Below are positions 7,583-14,780 of a stretch of DNA of 32,052 nucleotides, piece by piece; position 1 is the first letter of the stretch, and the number at the start of each line of letters is the position of its first letter. The notes under the pieces were generated by a model, which had not been told where the DNA came from, searched no databases, and was given only the letters and a program-made list of their open reading frames with translations. A program made the translations under genes and the position numbers. The DNA is from Campylobacterota bacterium (GTDB lineage: Bacteria; Campylobacterota; Campylobacteria; Campylobacterales; Sulfurimonadaceae): assembly GCA_013607635.1 (NCBI GenBank), contig VCAY01000013.1, positions 1-32,052 of the forward strand, read 5' to 3'.

Positions 7583-7684
7583 ATACATTTTTTGGTATAA
7601 TTGCCTCAAATATTTAGAGTGCAAAGGAAATTGATGGATATCAAAGTTAATAAAATTAACGGTGCTAATGCTGAGATCTCAGCA
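7157..7684. repeat. Tandem duplication, unit A
   Basis: This 528-base stretch runs from codon 12 of lspA, through its stop and the tig promoter and leader, into codon 17 of tig. It recurs at 7688-8215 without a difference that I could find by eye. The offset is 531 bases, because three junction bases (GCT, 7685-7687) separate the copies. Confidence 0.93.
7596..7601 (+). promoter_or_regulatory. Duplicated tig promoter, -10 box, copy A
   Basis: TGGTATAAT gives an extended -10 element with TATAAT at 7596-7601, preceded by a T-rich stretch and no clear -35, a common form in Campylobacterota. In this copy it should drive the fused lspA gene starting at 7634. Confidence 0.5.
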
Positions 7685-8113
7685 GCTATACTCCTTTTAA
7701 GCATCGCTGGAGTATTCATCGTCGATCAAAACATCAAGTCGCTCTTTGTGGATGGGTACCGCTATTATGGCGAGTGTATCGATCTTGTGCTTGTGTACAA
7801 CAAGGGTGTTGCGTTTTCGATGTTTGCGTTTTTGGATGGGTACCTTAAATATATCCAGATTCTGTTTGTGCTGGGTGTTTTTGGGTATGTGGTCTATCTA
7901 CAAAAGCTGTGCTACGCCTTTGGAGCAGGGCTTATTCTCGGTGGGGCGATCTCTAACATCTATGACAGGTTTATTCATGGCGGGGTTGTTGATATGGTGT
8001 ATTGGCACTGCGGGTTTGATTTCGCGGTGTTTAATTTTGCCGATGTGATGATCGATGTGGGTGTAGTGTGGCTGTTGGTTTTTAATTTCAAGCCACATTT
8101 GTGCAAGAATTAA
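7634..8113 (+). CDS. Chimeric signal peptidase II: first 17 residues of trigger factor fused in frame to LspA
   Basis: Starting at the duplicated tig ATG with its AAAGGA ribosome site, the frame reads MDIKVNKINGANAEISA (identical to trigger factor residues 1-17), one junction alanine, then LspA from Ile12 to the end: 159 residues. All LspA membrane segments and both catalytic aspartate motifs are kept, and only 11 hydrophilic N-terminal residues are replaced, so the product could be active. It would be expressed from tig's promoter and ribosome site and not the glmM operon. A longer frame from TTG 7601 overlaps the -10 and is unlikely. An assembly artefact is possible. Confidence 0.75.
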   Translation: MDIKVNKINGANAEISAAILLLSIAGVFIVDQNIKSLFVDGYRYYGECIDLVLVYNKGVAFSMFAFLDGYLKYIQILFVLGVFGYVVYLQKLCYAFGAGLILGGAISNIYDRFIHGGVVDMVYWHCGFDFAVFNFADVMIDVGVVWLLVFNFKPHLCKN

Positions 8114-8215
8114 ATACATTTTTTGGTATAATTGCCTCAAATATTTAGAGTGCAAAGGAAATTGATGGATATCAAAGTTAATAAAATTAACGGTGCTAAT
8201 GCTGAGATCTCAGCA
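7688..8215. repeat. Tandem duplication, unit B
   Basis: Second copy of the 528-base unit, ending 51 bases into the intact tig gene. The joint at 7685-7690 mixes bases from both parents: G7685 matches lspA where tig has A, T7687 matches tig where lspA has G, and the surrounding C and AT are common to both. This points to joining at a short imperfect homology. Confidence 0.93.
8127..8132 (+). promoter_or_regulatory. tig promoter, -10 box, copy B
   Basis: Same TGGTATAAT extended -10 as copy A, now upstream of the intact tig gene (ATG 8165). Confidence 0.5.
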
Positions 8216-9463
8216 ACTATCTTAAGTGATGAGGTGAATGCAAACGTTGAGAAGATCGCAAAGCAATTAGCTAAGACTGCTAACATTCAGGGGTTTAGAA
8301 AAGGGAAAGCCCCTGTAGCTATTATTAAAAAACAGTATGGGCAAAAACTTGTAGAAGATGCGCAGAGTGAAGCACTTCGTGAAGTATTAAACAAGGGACT
8401 TGATGAGCTTGGAATTAAAAACGAAGAGCTAATCGGTGAGCCAAGTGTTACACAGTTTGACAAATCTGATGATAAGATCGAGGTGACTGTGAAAGTGGCT
8501 ATGCGCCCTTCGATCGAGCTTGGAGATGTTGACTCTTATACTCCAGATTTCAAAAAGCCTGAGATCAAAGACAAAGATGTCGATGCAAGAATCAAAGAGT
8601 TGGCAGAAGCTCAAGCACCGTTAGAAAACATCAAGCGTAACCGTAAGATGAAAGAGGGAGATACGGCTATCATCGACTTTGAAGGCTTCATCGACGGTGA
8701 GCCTTTTGAGGGTGGAAAAGCTGAGAATCACGCACTTTTATTAGGTAGCGGACAGTTTATCCCTGGTTTTGAAGATCAGCTCATTGGTGTGAAGCGTGAT
8801 GAAGAAGTTGAGATCAATGTAACTTTCCCTGAGAATTATGGTTCAGACAAACTTGCCGGTAAAGAGGCGATGTTTAAAGTAAAAGTAAATCAGGTTCAAG
8901 TCAAGGGTGAAGTGACAATTGATGATGAGCTTGCAAAAAAATTCCTCCCTGGTGATGAGGAAGCAAACCTTGATAAATTAAAAGCTGAAGTGAAAAAAGC
9001 GATGGAGCAAGAAGCGCTTACAAAACTTTACAACGAAGAGCTTAAGCCAAAACTTCTTGAAAAACTTGTTGATGCTTTAGATTTTGATCTTCCTGAGTTT
9101 GTTGTTGAGCAAGAGATCGATATGGCTGTGAACAAAAAAGCTGGAGAGATGAGCGAAGATGAGATCAAAGAGCTTCGTGAAAATGAGGAAAAACTTAAAG
9201 AGCTTCGTGAAAGTTTTAGAGAGGAAGCAACAAGAAGTGTTAAAGCAACATTTATCGTAGATGCTTTAGCGCAGGAGCTTGGCGTAGCTATCAATGAGCA
9301 AGAGTTGATGCAGACTATCTACTTTGAAGCGATGCAGATGGGTCAAGATCCACAAAAAGTGTACGAGCAGTATAAAGATGCAGGCTACCTACCAGCGATC
9401 CAGATGTCAATGGTAGAAGACAGAGTACTTACAACACTGTTAAATAAAAAGATCGAAGAGTAA
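8165..9463 (+). CDS. tig: Trigger factor (ribosome-associated chaperone and prolyl isomerase)
   Basis: Trigger factor binds ribosomal protein L23 at the tunnel exit and shields nascent chains. The 432-residue protein has three parts: the ribosome-binding domain with the signature GFRKGKAP near residue 43, an FKBP-type isomerase domain from about 150 to 245 (GDTAIIDFEGFIDGEPFEGG, GSGQFIPGFEDQLIG), and a helical C-terminal substrate cradle. The ATG at 8165 follows AAAGGAAATTG; frames extended upstream to 8132 would start in the promoter. It leads a tig-clpP-GGDEF-def-comM block like that of Helicobacter. Its first 51 bases are also present in the upstream chimera. Confidence 0.96.
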   Translation: MDIKVNKINGANAEISATILSDEVNANVEKIAKQLAKTANIQGFRKGKAPVAIIKKQYGQKLVEDAQSEALREVLNKGLDELGIKNEELIGEPSVTQFDKSDDKIEVTVKVAMRPSIELGDVDSYTPDFKKPEIKDKDVDARIKELAEAQAPLENIKRNRKMKEGDTAIIDFEGFIDGEPFEGGKAENHALLLGSGQFIPGFEDQLIGVKRDEEVEINVTFPENYGSDKLAGKEAMFKVKVNQVQVKGEVTIDDELAKKFLPGDEEANLDKLKAEVKKAMEQEALTKLYNEELKPKLLEKLVDALDFDLPEFVVEQEIDMAVNKKAGEMSEDEIKELRENEEKLKELRESFREEATRSVKATFIVDALAQELGVAINEQELMQTIYFEAMQMGQDPQKVYEQYKDAGYLPAIQMSMVEDRVLTTLLNKKIEE

Positions 9464-9469
9464 AATTTT

Positions 9470-10060
9470 ATGAGTTATATACCTTATGTAATTGAAAAAA
9501 CCGGTAGAGGGGAGCGAAGTTACGATATCTACTCGCGTCTTTTAAAAGATCGCATAGTGATGTTAAGCGGTGAAGTGAATGACGCTGTGGCATCAAGTAT
9601 TGTTGCGCAACTGCTTTTTTTGGAAGCGGAAGATCCGGAGAAAGATATCTATTTTTATATCAACTCACCCGGTGGTGTTGTTACAGCAGGTATGGCGATC
9701 TATGATACGATGAACTATATCCGTCCAAATGTTGCTACGATCTGTATAGGTCAGGCAGCATCGATGGGTGCTTTTTTACTCTCTAGTGGTGCAAAAGGTA
9801 AACGTTACGCTCTGCCACATGCTAGAATTATGATCCATCAACCACTTGGTGGTGCGCAGGGTCAAGCGACCGATATCGCAATCCAGGCAGAAGAGATTTT
9901 GCGTATGAAAAAAGAGCTTAATGAGATTTTGGCTCAAAATACAGGTCAGAAAGTTGCAACAATTGAAGCTGACACTGATCGTGACAACTTTATGAGTGCT
10001 GCTGAAGCTAAAGAGTATGGCATGATCGATGAGGTTTTAATTAAAAACGACAAAGAGTAA
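9470..10060 (+). CDS. clpP: ATP-dependent Clp protease proteolytic subunit
   Basis: ClpP forms the double-heptamer peptidase chamber fed by ClpX or ClpA. The 196-residue protein has the catalytic Ser98 in [14 protein letters not shown], His123 in [10 protein letters not shown] and the Asp in [13 protein letters not shown]. Residues INSPGG near 64 form the oxyanion region. The mature N-terminus follows a short propeptide ending before [14 protein letters not shown]. It starts 6 bases after tig, an arrangement known in Helicobacter. Confidence 0.97.
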   Translation: MSYIPYVIEKTGRGERSYDIYSRLLKDRIVMLSGEVNDAVASSIVAQLLFLEAEDPEKDIYFYINSPGGVVTAGMAIYDTMNYIRPNVATICIGQAASMGAFLLSSGAKGKRYALPHARIMIHQPLGGAQGQATDIAIQAEEILRMKKELNEILAQNTGQKVATIEADTDRDNFMSAAEAKEYGMIDEVLIKNDKE

Positions 10061-10072
10061 GGGGAGTTTTAG

Positions 10073-11128
10073 ATGTCAGGTGTATTAAGAAAGAGAAATA
10101 GACGAATTATAGATGATATTAAGTATGAACCCGACAATTTACCTGATGAGAAACATTATGATTTCGACAACCCTTCAAGTGATATAGAGATCTACGCCAA
10201 AGAGGTTTTGACAGCTTTAATTGCCGATAATCTTCCACCAACTCCAAACAATTTTTTGCTCTATTTTGACAGACTGCTAGATGAGAAAAGTGAAGCGCTA
10301 CGTCGCCAGATACGTGGTGTATTCGAACTTGAAGAGAGTAGCGATGCGGAAAATACGATAGTCTTGGAGCAAAACCTCAAACGAGGATTTTTATCAATCA
10401 AAAATATCTTAAACGTAACCGCAAATCTTTATAAAAATATGGCATTGATGACAAAGATCCTTGAGAAAAGAAAAGCGGAACTCTCAGCTAATCCTCAAGG
10501 AACAGAAGCGCTAAGTATCATAGGTGTTTTAGAGAGTGATGTTTCTAAACTCAACTCAATTTTGAAAACACAAAGTTCGAAAATGAAAGAGGTTTACGAT
10601 GAAACAGCAGAAATTGTCCGTTCTGTTGAAAATAAAACCATCTTTGATGATCAGTTCGGTGTTTATAATAAGCGTTATTTGATGAAAAAAATAGAGCAAG
10701 AGATAGGTCTTATCAGTGAGTTTAAACACAAAAGCTCTTTGATGATGATTGAGCTTGATAAAAATCTCAAGAAAAGTATCAACAACGATAAAGCTGTTTT
10801 ACTGATGACAAGAGCGATCGCAAGGTTGTTGCTTAAAACATCAAGACGCAGTGATGTGGTTGCGCATTATAGCGGTGATGTTTTTGCGATGTTATTAAAA
10901 CATACAGATATCAAAGATGCGAAACGCGCAGCAATGCGCTTAAGTGAGCTTGTCTCAAACTCAAACTTCTTTTTGGCCGATCGAGAGATACAACTGAAAA
11001 TCTCCATTGGTGTAACCATTATCAGCGATACACTTTCTGTTGAAGAGATTGTTGTAGCTGCACTCGATGGGATACAAAAAGCTTATGAAGATCCAAAGCA
11101 AGATTTTGCAACTTTGGTAACTAAGTAG
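10073..11128 (+). CDS. Degenerate GGDEF-domain protein
   Basis: The 351-residue protein has an N-terminal helical half of unknown family (a tract of long amphipathic helices at about 100-190) and a C-terminal GGDEF fold: FGVYNKRYLMKKIEQEIG near residue 197, RRSDVVAHYSGDVFAMLL near 262, and IQLKISIGVTIIS near 310. The signature GGDEF reads SGDVF, lacking the first glycine and the metal-binding glutamate, so diguanylate cyclase activity is unlikely. It may bind nucleotide or act as a scaffold. There is no signal peptide or membrane segment. It is tightly packed between clpP (12 bases) and def (7 bases), which suggests a job tied to proteolysis, division or growth control; the role is unknown. 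Confidence 0.8.
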   Translation: MSGVLRKRNRRIIDDIKYEPDNLPDEKHYDFDNPSSDIEIYAKEVLTALIADNLPPTPNNFLLYFDRLLDEKSEALRRQIRGVFELEESSDAENTIVLEQNLKRGFLSIKNILNVTANLYKNMALMTKILEKRKAELSANPQGTEALSIIGVLESDVSKLNSILKTQSSKMKEVYDETAEIVRSVENKTIFDDQFGVYNKRYLMKKIEQEIGLISEFKHKSSLMMIELDKNLKKSINNDKAVLLMTRAIARLLLKTSRRSDVVAHYSGDVFAMLLKHTDIKDAKRAAMRLSELVSNSNFFLADREIQLKISIGVTIISDTLSVEEIVVAALDGIQKAYEDPKQDFATLVTK

Positions 11129-11135
11129 GCAGTGA

Positions 11136-11660
11136 ATGGATCTAACGATAGTAGAATACCCAGATAAAAGGTTGCGAGAAGAATCGAAGGAAGTTGTCAC
11201 TTTCGATCATAAATTGCATCAGCTTTTAGATGCAATGTACCCTTTGATGAACAATACCAATGGCATCGGTCTTGCAGCAATCCAAGTTGCACACCCTATT
11301 CGCGCACTTATTCTTAATATCCCTGATGAAGAAGGTAATCAGCCAGATGAGAATCTTTTAGAGATTATCAATCCTGTTGTGATTGAAACAAGAGGGGAGA
11401 CAACTTATCAGGAGGGGTGTTTGAGTGTACCGCAGTTTTATGAAGATATAAAACGGCATGAGTTTATCAAGATCAACTATCAAGATAGATTTGGCAACAC
11501 AAAAATACTAGAAGCTGAAGATCTTTTAGCTATCGCTATACAGCATGAGATGGATCATCTTGAGGGGATACTCTTTATCGACAAACTCTCCTACACCCGC
11601 CGTAAAAAGTTTGAAAAAGAGTATAAAAAACTTCAAAAAGAGCGTAAAGCGAAAAAATAA
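11136..11660 (+). CDS. def: Peptide deformylase
   Basis: Def removes the formyl group from the N-terminal methionine of new proteins using a bound metal ion. The 174-residue protein has all three motifs: GIGLAAIQV near residue 43, EGCLSVP (metal-binding Cys) near 92 and [15 protein letters not shown] (two metal-binding His) near 134. Placement after clpP and before comM follows Helicobacter pylori. Confidence 0.97.
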   Translation: MDLTIVEYPDKRLREESKEVVTFDHKLHQLLDAMYPLMNNTNGIGLAAIQVAHPIRALILNIPDEEGNQPDENLLEIINPVVIETRGETTYQEGCLSVPQFYEDIKRHEFIKINYQDRFGNTKILEAEDLLAIAIQHEMDHLEGILFIDKLSYTRRKKFEKEYKKLQKERKAKK

Positions 11661-11723
11661 TTCTTCAAAATATGGCATTTTGTCATATCTTTAGCCCCTG
11701 CATGTAATATATGCTACACTTTT

Positions 11724-11746
11724 CTCAGTACTTCCAAAAGGCTGAG
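11724..11746 (+). promoter_or_regulatory. Hairpin covering the comM ribosome-binding site
   Basis: CTCAG (11724-11728) pairs with CTGAG (11742-11746), and the AAAAGG Shine-Dalgarno lies in the loop side of this stem, three bases before ATG 11749. Such a fold could limit comM translation. Confidence 0.3.
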
Positions 11747-11748
11747 TT

Positions 11749-13257
11749 ATGAAAAAGATCAAGTGTGCTACTTATGAGGGCTTAGATGCCAAAGTTGTGG
11801 ATGTTGAGCTGACACTCACACGCGGACTTCCATCATTTTCGATCGTTGGGATGGCATCTATGGCGATCACTGAGGCAAAAGAGCGGATCAAATCTGCACT
11901 GCTGAGTAACGAGTATACATTCCCACCTAAGCGCATAACAACCCTTTTAGCACCTTCAGAGTTGGCAAAATCTGGCAGTCAGTTTGATCTGTGTATGGCG
12001 CTGATGATTTTGCTGTATGATGATGCAAAAGATTTTGATGAGTGGTTTGTGTTTGGTGAACTCGGTCTTGATGGGCTGGTAAAAGAGAATACTCAACTCT
12101 ATCCGCTCATACTCTCACTAGCAAACCAAAAGCTCATTAATAAAGCGATTGTTCCTAAATCCTCTTTGGAAAAACTTTCAAAAATCCCCGGAGTTGCATT
12201 TTATGGTGTTGAGAGTTTACAAGAAGCTAAAGAGGTGCTTACAGATGAGAGTGCTCAACCAAGCGTTACATGCAACGATATCAACTACCCATCTTTTGAG
12301 ATAGCAAAAGAGAAATACTACTATGTCAAGGAGTATAAAGAAGATTTTCATGATGTTAAAGGGCAAGAGGTTGCAAAGAGAGCGGCACTCATCGCTGCTG
12401 TAGGATTGCATAATATCATTTTAGAGGGCAGCCCAGGATGTGGCAAGAGTATGATAGCAAACCGTCTTCGCTATATTTTACCCTCCATGAGTGAAGCAGA
12501 GGTGCTTGATATGGCAAAACTGCAAACCCTTGAGGGACAAGAGGTAGATTTCAAACCCCACAGACCTTTTAAAAACCCCCATCACAGTGCAACGAGTGCG
12601 AGCATCTTTGGGGGTGGCAGCCATAAGGCAAAAATAGGGGAGGTTGGACTGGCAAATAATGGGATCTTGTTTTTCGATGAGTTGCCACACTTTTCAAAAA
12701 ATGTGCTAGAAGCATTGCGTGAGCCGATGCAAGACAATAAAATAAAAATATCACGTGTCAACTCCAAAATTGAATATCCGGCTAACTTTTTGTTTGTGGG
12801 TGCGATGAATCCATGCCCGTGTGGTAACTTGCTCGATCCAAACAAAGAGTGTAGGTGTAATGAGCTGGAGATTCAGCGTTATAAAAATCGCTTAAGTGAC
12901 CCTTTTTTAGATCGTATAGATTTATATGTAGCGATGCAACAGGTGGATGGCAACGACAAATCATCCATCAGCTCCAAAGAGATGCACAAAGTGGTTCTTG
13001 AATCGCAGATATTTGCCAAACAACGGGGGCAAAGAAGTTTTAACGGTAAGATGTGTGATGAGGAGATAGAGCAGTTTTGTGTGATGGAGAGTGATGCCAA
13101 AGATGTTTTGGAGATGGCAACAAGGCAGTTTAACCTCAGTTTTCGCGGGATCAAAAAGGTGCAAAAGGTTGCTCGAACCATCGCAGATATTGCTCAAAGT
13201 GATATGATACAAAAGGAGCATATTTTAGAGGCGTTATCTTACAGAAGGCGGAGTTAA
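11749..13257 (+). CDS. comM: YifB/ComM family Mg-chelatase-like AAA+ ATPase
   Basis: ComM-type helicases promote branch migration of incoming DNA during natural transformation. The 502-residue protein has the N-terminal ChlI domain (GLPSFSIVGMASMAITEAKE, APSELAKSGSQFDL), a Walker A at about 225-235 (EGSPGCGKSM), a Walker B (ILFFDELPHF), a zinc-type cluster CPCGN...CRC in the middle, and the C-terminal lid RGIKKVQKVARTIADI. The length is normal. It starts 88 bases after def. Competence is common in Campylobacterota, but the role here is inferred from the family. Confidence 0.93.
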   Translation: MKKIKCATYEGLDAKVVDVELTLTRGLPSFSIVGMASMAITEAKERIKSALLSNEYTFPPKRITTLLAPSELAKSGSQFDLCMALMILLYDDAKDFDEWFVFGELGLDGLVKENTQLYPLILSLANQKLINKAIVPKSSLEKLSKIPGVAFYGVESLQEAKEVLTDESAQPSVTCNDINYPSFEIAKEKYYYVKEYKEDFHDVKGQEVAKRAALIAAVGLHNIILEGSPGCGKSMIANRLRYILPSMSEAEVLDMAKLQTLEGQEVDFKPHRPFKNPHHSATSASIFGGGSHKAKIGEVGLANNGILFFDELPHFSKNVLEALREPMQDNKIKISRVNSKIEYPANFLFVGAMNPCPCGNLLDPNKECRCNELEIQRYKNRLSDPFLDRIDLYVAMQQVDGNDKSSISSKEMHKVVLESQIFAKQRGQRSFNGKMCDEEIEQFCVMESDAKDVLEMATRQFNLSFRGIKKVQKVARTIADIAQSDMIQKEHILEALSYRRRS

Positions 13258-13266
13258 AAGAATAAA

Positions 13267-13294
13267 ATGACAATATAACTTTACATTTTATACT
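13267..13294 (+). promoter_or_regulatory. Probable hipAB promoter
   Basis: ATGACA (13267-13272) and TATACT (13289-13294), 16 bases apart, form a reasonable sigma-70 promoter just upstream of the palindrome and the hipA start. Confidence 0.45.
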
Positions 13295-13299
13295 AATAC

Positions 13300-13325
13300 T
13301 GATAAAATGATAAATGATTTTATCA
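13300..13325. promoter_or_regulatory. Palindromic operator candidate of the hipAB operon
   Basis: TGATAAAAT (13300-13308) and ATTTTATCA (13317-13325) form a perfect 9-bp inverted repeat around an 8-base spacer, placed just after the -10. The E. coli HipB operators also have an 8-base spacer, although the half-sites differ. Binding by the downstream HTH protein is inferred. Confidence 0.6.
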
Positions 13326-13339
13326 TTTAGGGTCAATAG

Positions 13340-14548
13340 ATGCAAAAAATAGATGTTGCGGTTGCAAACAAAAAAGTGGGAGAGCTTTTTTATGAGCAAC
13401 ATGAGGATCGTTACATATTCAACTATACGCAAAAGGGAGATGCTATTTCACTCATTATGCCTTATCGGGTATCTTCGTATATACACAAAAATAAGCTTCA
13501 TCCTATTTTTGATATGAACATGCCAGAGGGGTATTTGTTTGAGATACTCAAGCAGTATATCGCAAAAGAGTATGGTTATCTTGATGATTTTTTGATCTTC
13601 TCTTATCTTTGTCCCAATATACAAAGTAGACTCATCTATGAGAGTTGGTGCACAAAAAGTGATGTCGTTAGTTTTGATCTTGAAGATATTTTGCAAAATG
13701 ACACAACTGATACTTTTACCAATTTAGTACAAACCTATTTAAGCAAAAACGCCATTGGTGGAGTACAGCCAAAATCTCTCGCATTCTTGCGAGATAAAGA
13801 ATCACTTTTAACCAAGGAATATATTGTTAAAACATGGGGTGAAGAGTATGAGAATCTTGCACTCAATGAGTATTTTTGCCTCAAAGCGCTAAAGAAAGCA
13901 GGTGTGAAAACTGCTAATGTTCAGCTATCAAAGAATAAACGCTTTTTGGTTGTAGAGCGATTCAACTATGATAAAAAGAATGAGCAGTTTTTAGGTTTTG
14001 AAGAGGTTTTGACACTTCTTGGAAAAAATAAAGAGCAAAAGTACAGTGGATCATACGAAAGTGTGGCAAAAATCATCTATAGTGTTACGACAAATAAACT
14101 TGAATCGATGCAAAGTTATTTTGCGGTTGTAGTGATGAATTATCTACTAAAAAATGGGGATGCCCATCTGAAAAATTTTGGTATTCTTTATAGCAATGAT
14201 TGTAAAGATATCTATTTTGCTCCTGCGTATGATATTGTTAATACTGTAGTGTACCACCATAAGGATCGACCTGCTTTAACAATGTTTGGCAAGAAGATTT
14301 GGTTTGGAAAAAAAGAGCTGCTGAAATTTGGCGTGCAGGAGTGTTTTCTCTCTAAAAAAGAGGTACAGAGAATTTATAAAAGATGTATTCAAAGTCTTCA
14401 AAGTACAATAACCGAGATAGAGGAGTATATCCAAAAAGATGGTAGTTTTTATAATATCGGCTCAAAGATGGTTGATAGTTTAAAGCTTTCGCTTGATGCA
14501 AAGAGTTATAAGGAGATGCCAGATGAACTTGTACGAAATTGGAGATAG
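13340..14548 (+). CDS. HipA-family serine/threonine kinase toxin
   Basis: HipA kinases phosphorylate targets such as glutamyl-tRNA synthetase and cause growth arrest. The 402-residue protein has the N-terminal subdomain (DVAVANKKVGELFYE...FDMNMPEGYL), the flexible P-loop with the autophosphorylation serine region (GGVQPKSLAF near residue 138), the ATP-binding lysine in YIVKTWGEEYENLALNEYF, the catalytic loop LKNGDAHLKNFGIL near 271 and the metal-binding APAYDIVNT near 295. All key residues appear present. Unlike E. coli hipBA, the toxin gene comes first and the HTH gene follows with a 26-base overlap. Confidence 0.9.
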   Translation: MQKIDVAVANKKVGELFYEQHEDRYIFNYTQKGDAISLIMPYRVSSYIHKNKLHPIFDMNMPEGYLFEILKQYIAKEYGYLDDFLIFSYLCPNIQSRLIYESWCTKSDVVSFDLEDILQNDTTDTFTNLVQTYLSKNAIGGVQPKSLAFLRDKESLLTKEYIVKTWGEEYENLALNEYFCLKALKKAGVKTANVQLSKNKRFLVVERFNYDKKNEQFLGFEEVLTLLGKNKEQKYSGSYESVAKIIYSVTTNKLESMQSYFAVVVMNYLLKNGDAHLKNFGILYSNDCKDIYFAPAYDIVNTVVYHHKDRPALTMFGKKIWFGKKELLKFGVQECFLSKKEVQRIYKRCIQSLQSTITEIEEYIQKDGSFYNIGSKMVDSLKLSLDAKSYKEMPDELVRNWR

Positions 14549-14756
14549 GATTAAAAAGCTACGCAAAGAGCATAAAATGACACAAGCTGAGCTAGCAACT
14601 TTGGCAGGGGTTAGTCGTGTGACACTTAGCAAGATAGAGCGGGGCTATTTTGGAAGTGTCTCTGTTAAAACGCTTGACGTGATAGTTAATGCTTTAGGGT
14701 GTGAGATCGATTTAAAGACGAAAAACAGCTTCGGTCTTCCTGTTTTGGGCGAATAG
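14523..14756 (+). CDS. HipB-like XRE-family antitoxin and repressor
   Basis: A 77-residue helix-turn-helix protein: IGDRIKKLRKEHKMTQAELA then TLAGVSRVTLSKIERG is a canonical XRE/Cro domain. In hip systems this protein neutralises HipA and represses the operon through palindromes such as the one at 13300. The start at 14523 has AAGGAG at 14510-14515; an ATG at 14493 would add ten unlikely residues. It ends just before a terminator-like hairpin shared with metH. Confidence 0.88.
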   Translation: MNLYEIGDRIKKLRKEHKMTQAELATLAGVSRVTLSKIERGYFGSVSVKTLDVIVNALGCEIDLKTKNSFGLPVLGE

Positions 14757-14778
14757 CTTTTGGAATTACTTCCAAAAG
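14757..14778. terminator. Hairpin between convergent hipB and metH
   Basis: CTTTTGGAA (14757-14765), TTAC, TTCCAAAAG (14770-14778) form a perfect 9-bp stem with a 4-base loop, lying between the two stop codons. It is symmetric and can fold in either transcript. Confidence 0.6.
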
Positions 14779-14780
14779 CG

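Noticed and set aside
7601-7633. Longer starts for the LspA fusion and tig (TTG 7601 and 8132)
   Set aside because: These start within the -10 box; the ATGs at 7634 and 8165 have AAAGGA sites and match the family N-terminus.
12953-12966. Partial match to the palindromic-element core (CGACAAATC) inside comM
   Set aside because: Only nine bases match, the CTTYG and TCTGAGC parts are missing, there are no flanking inverted repeats, and it lies in coding sequence.
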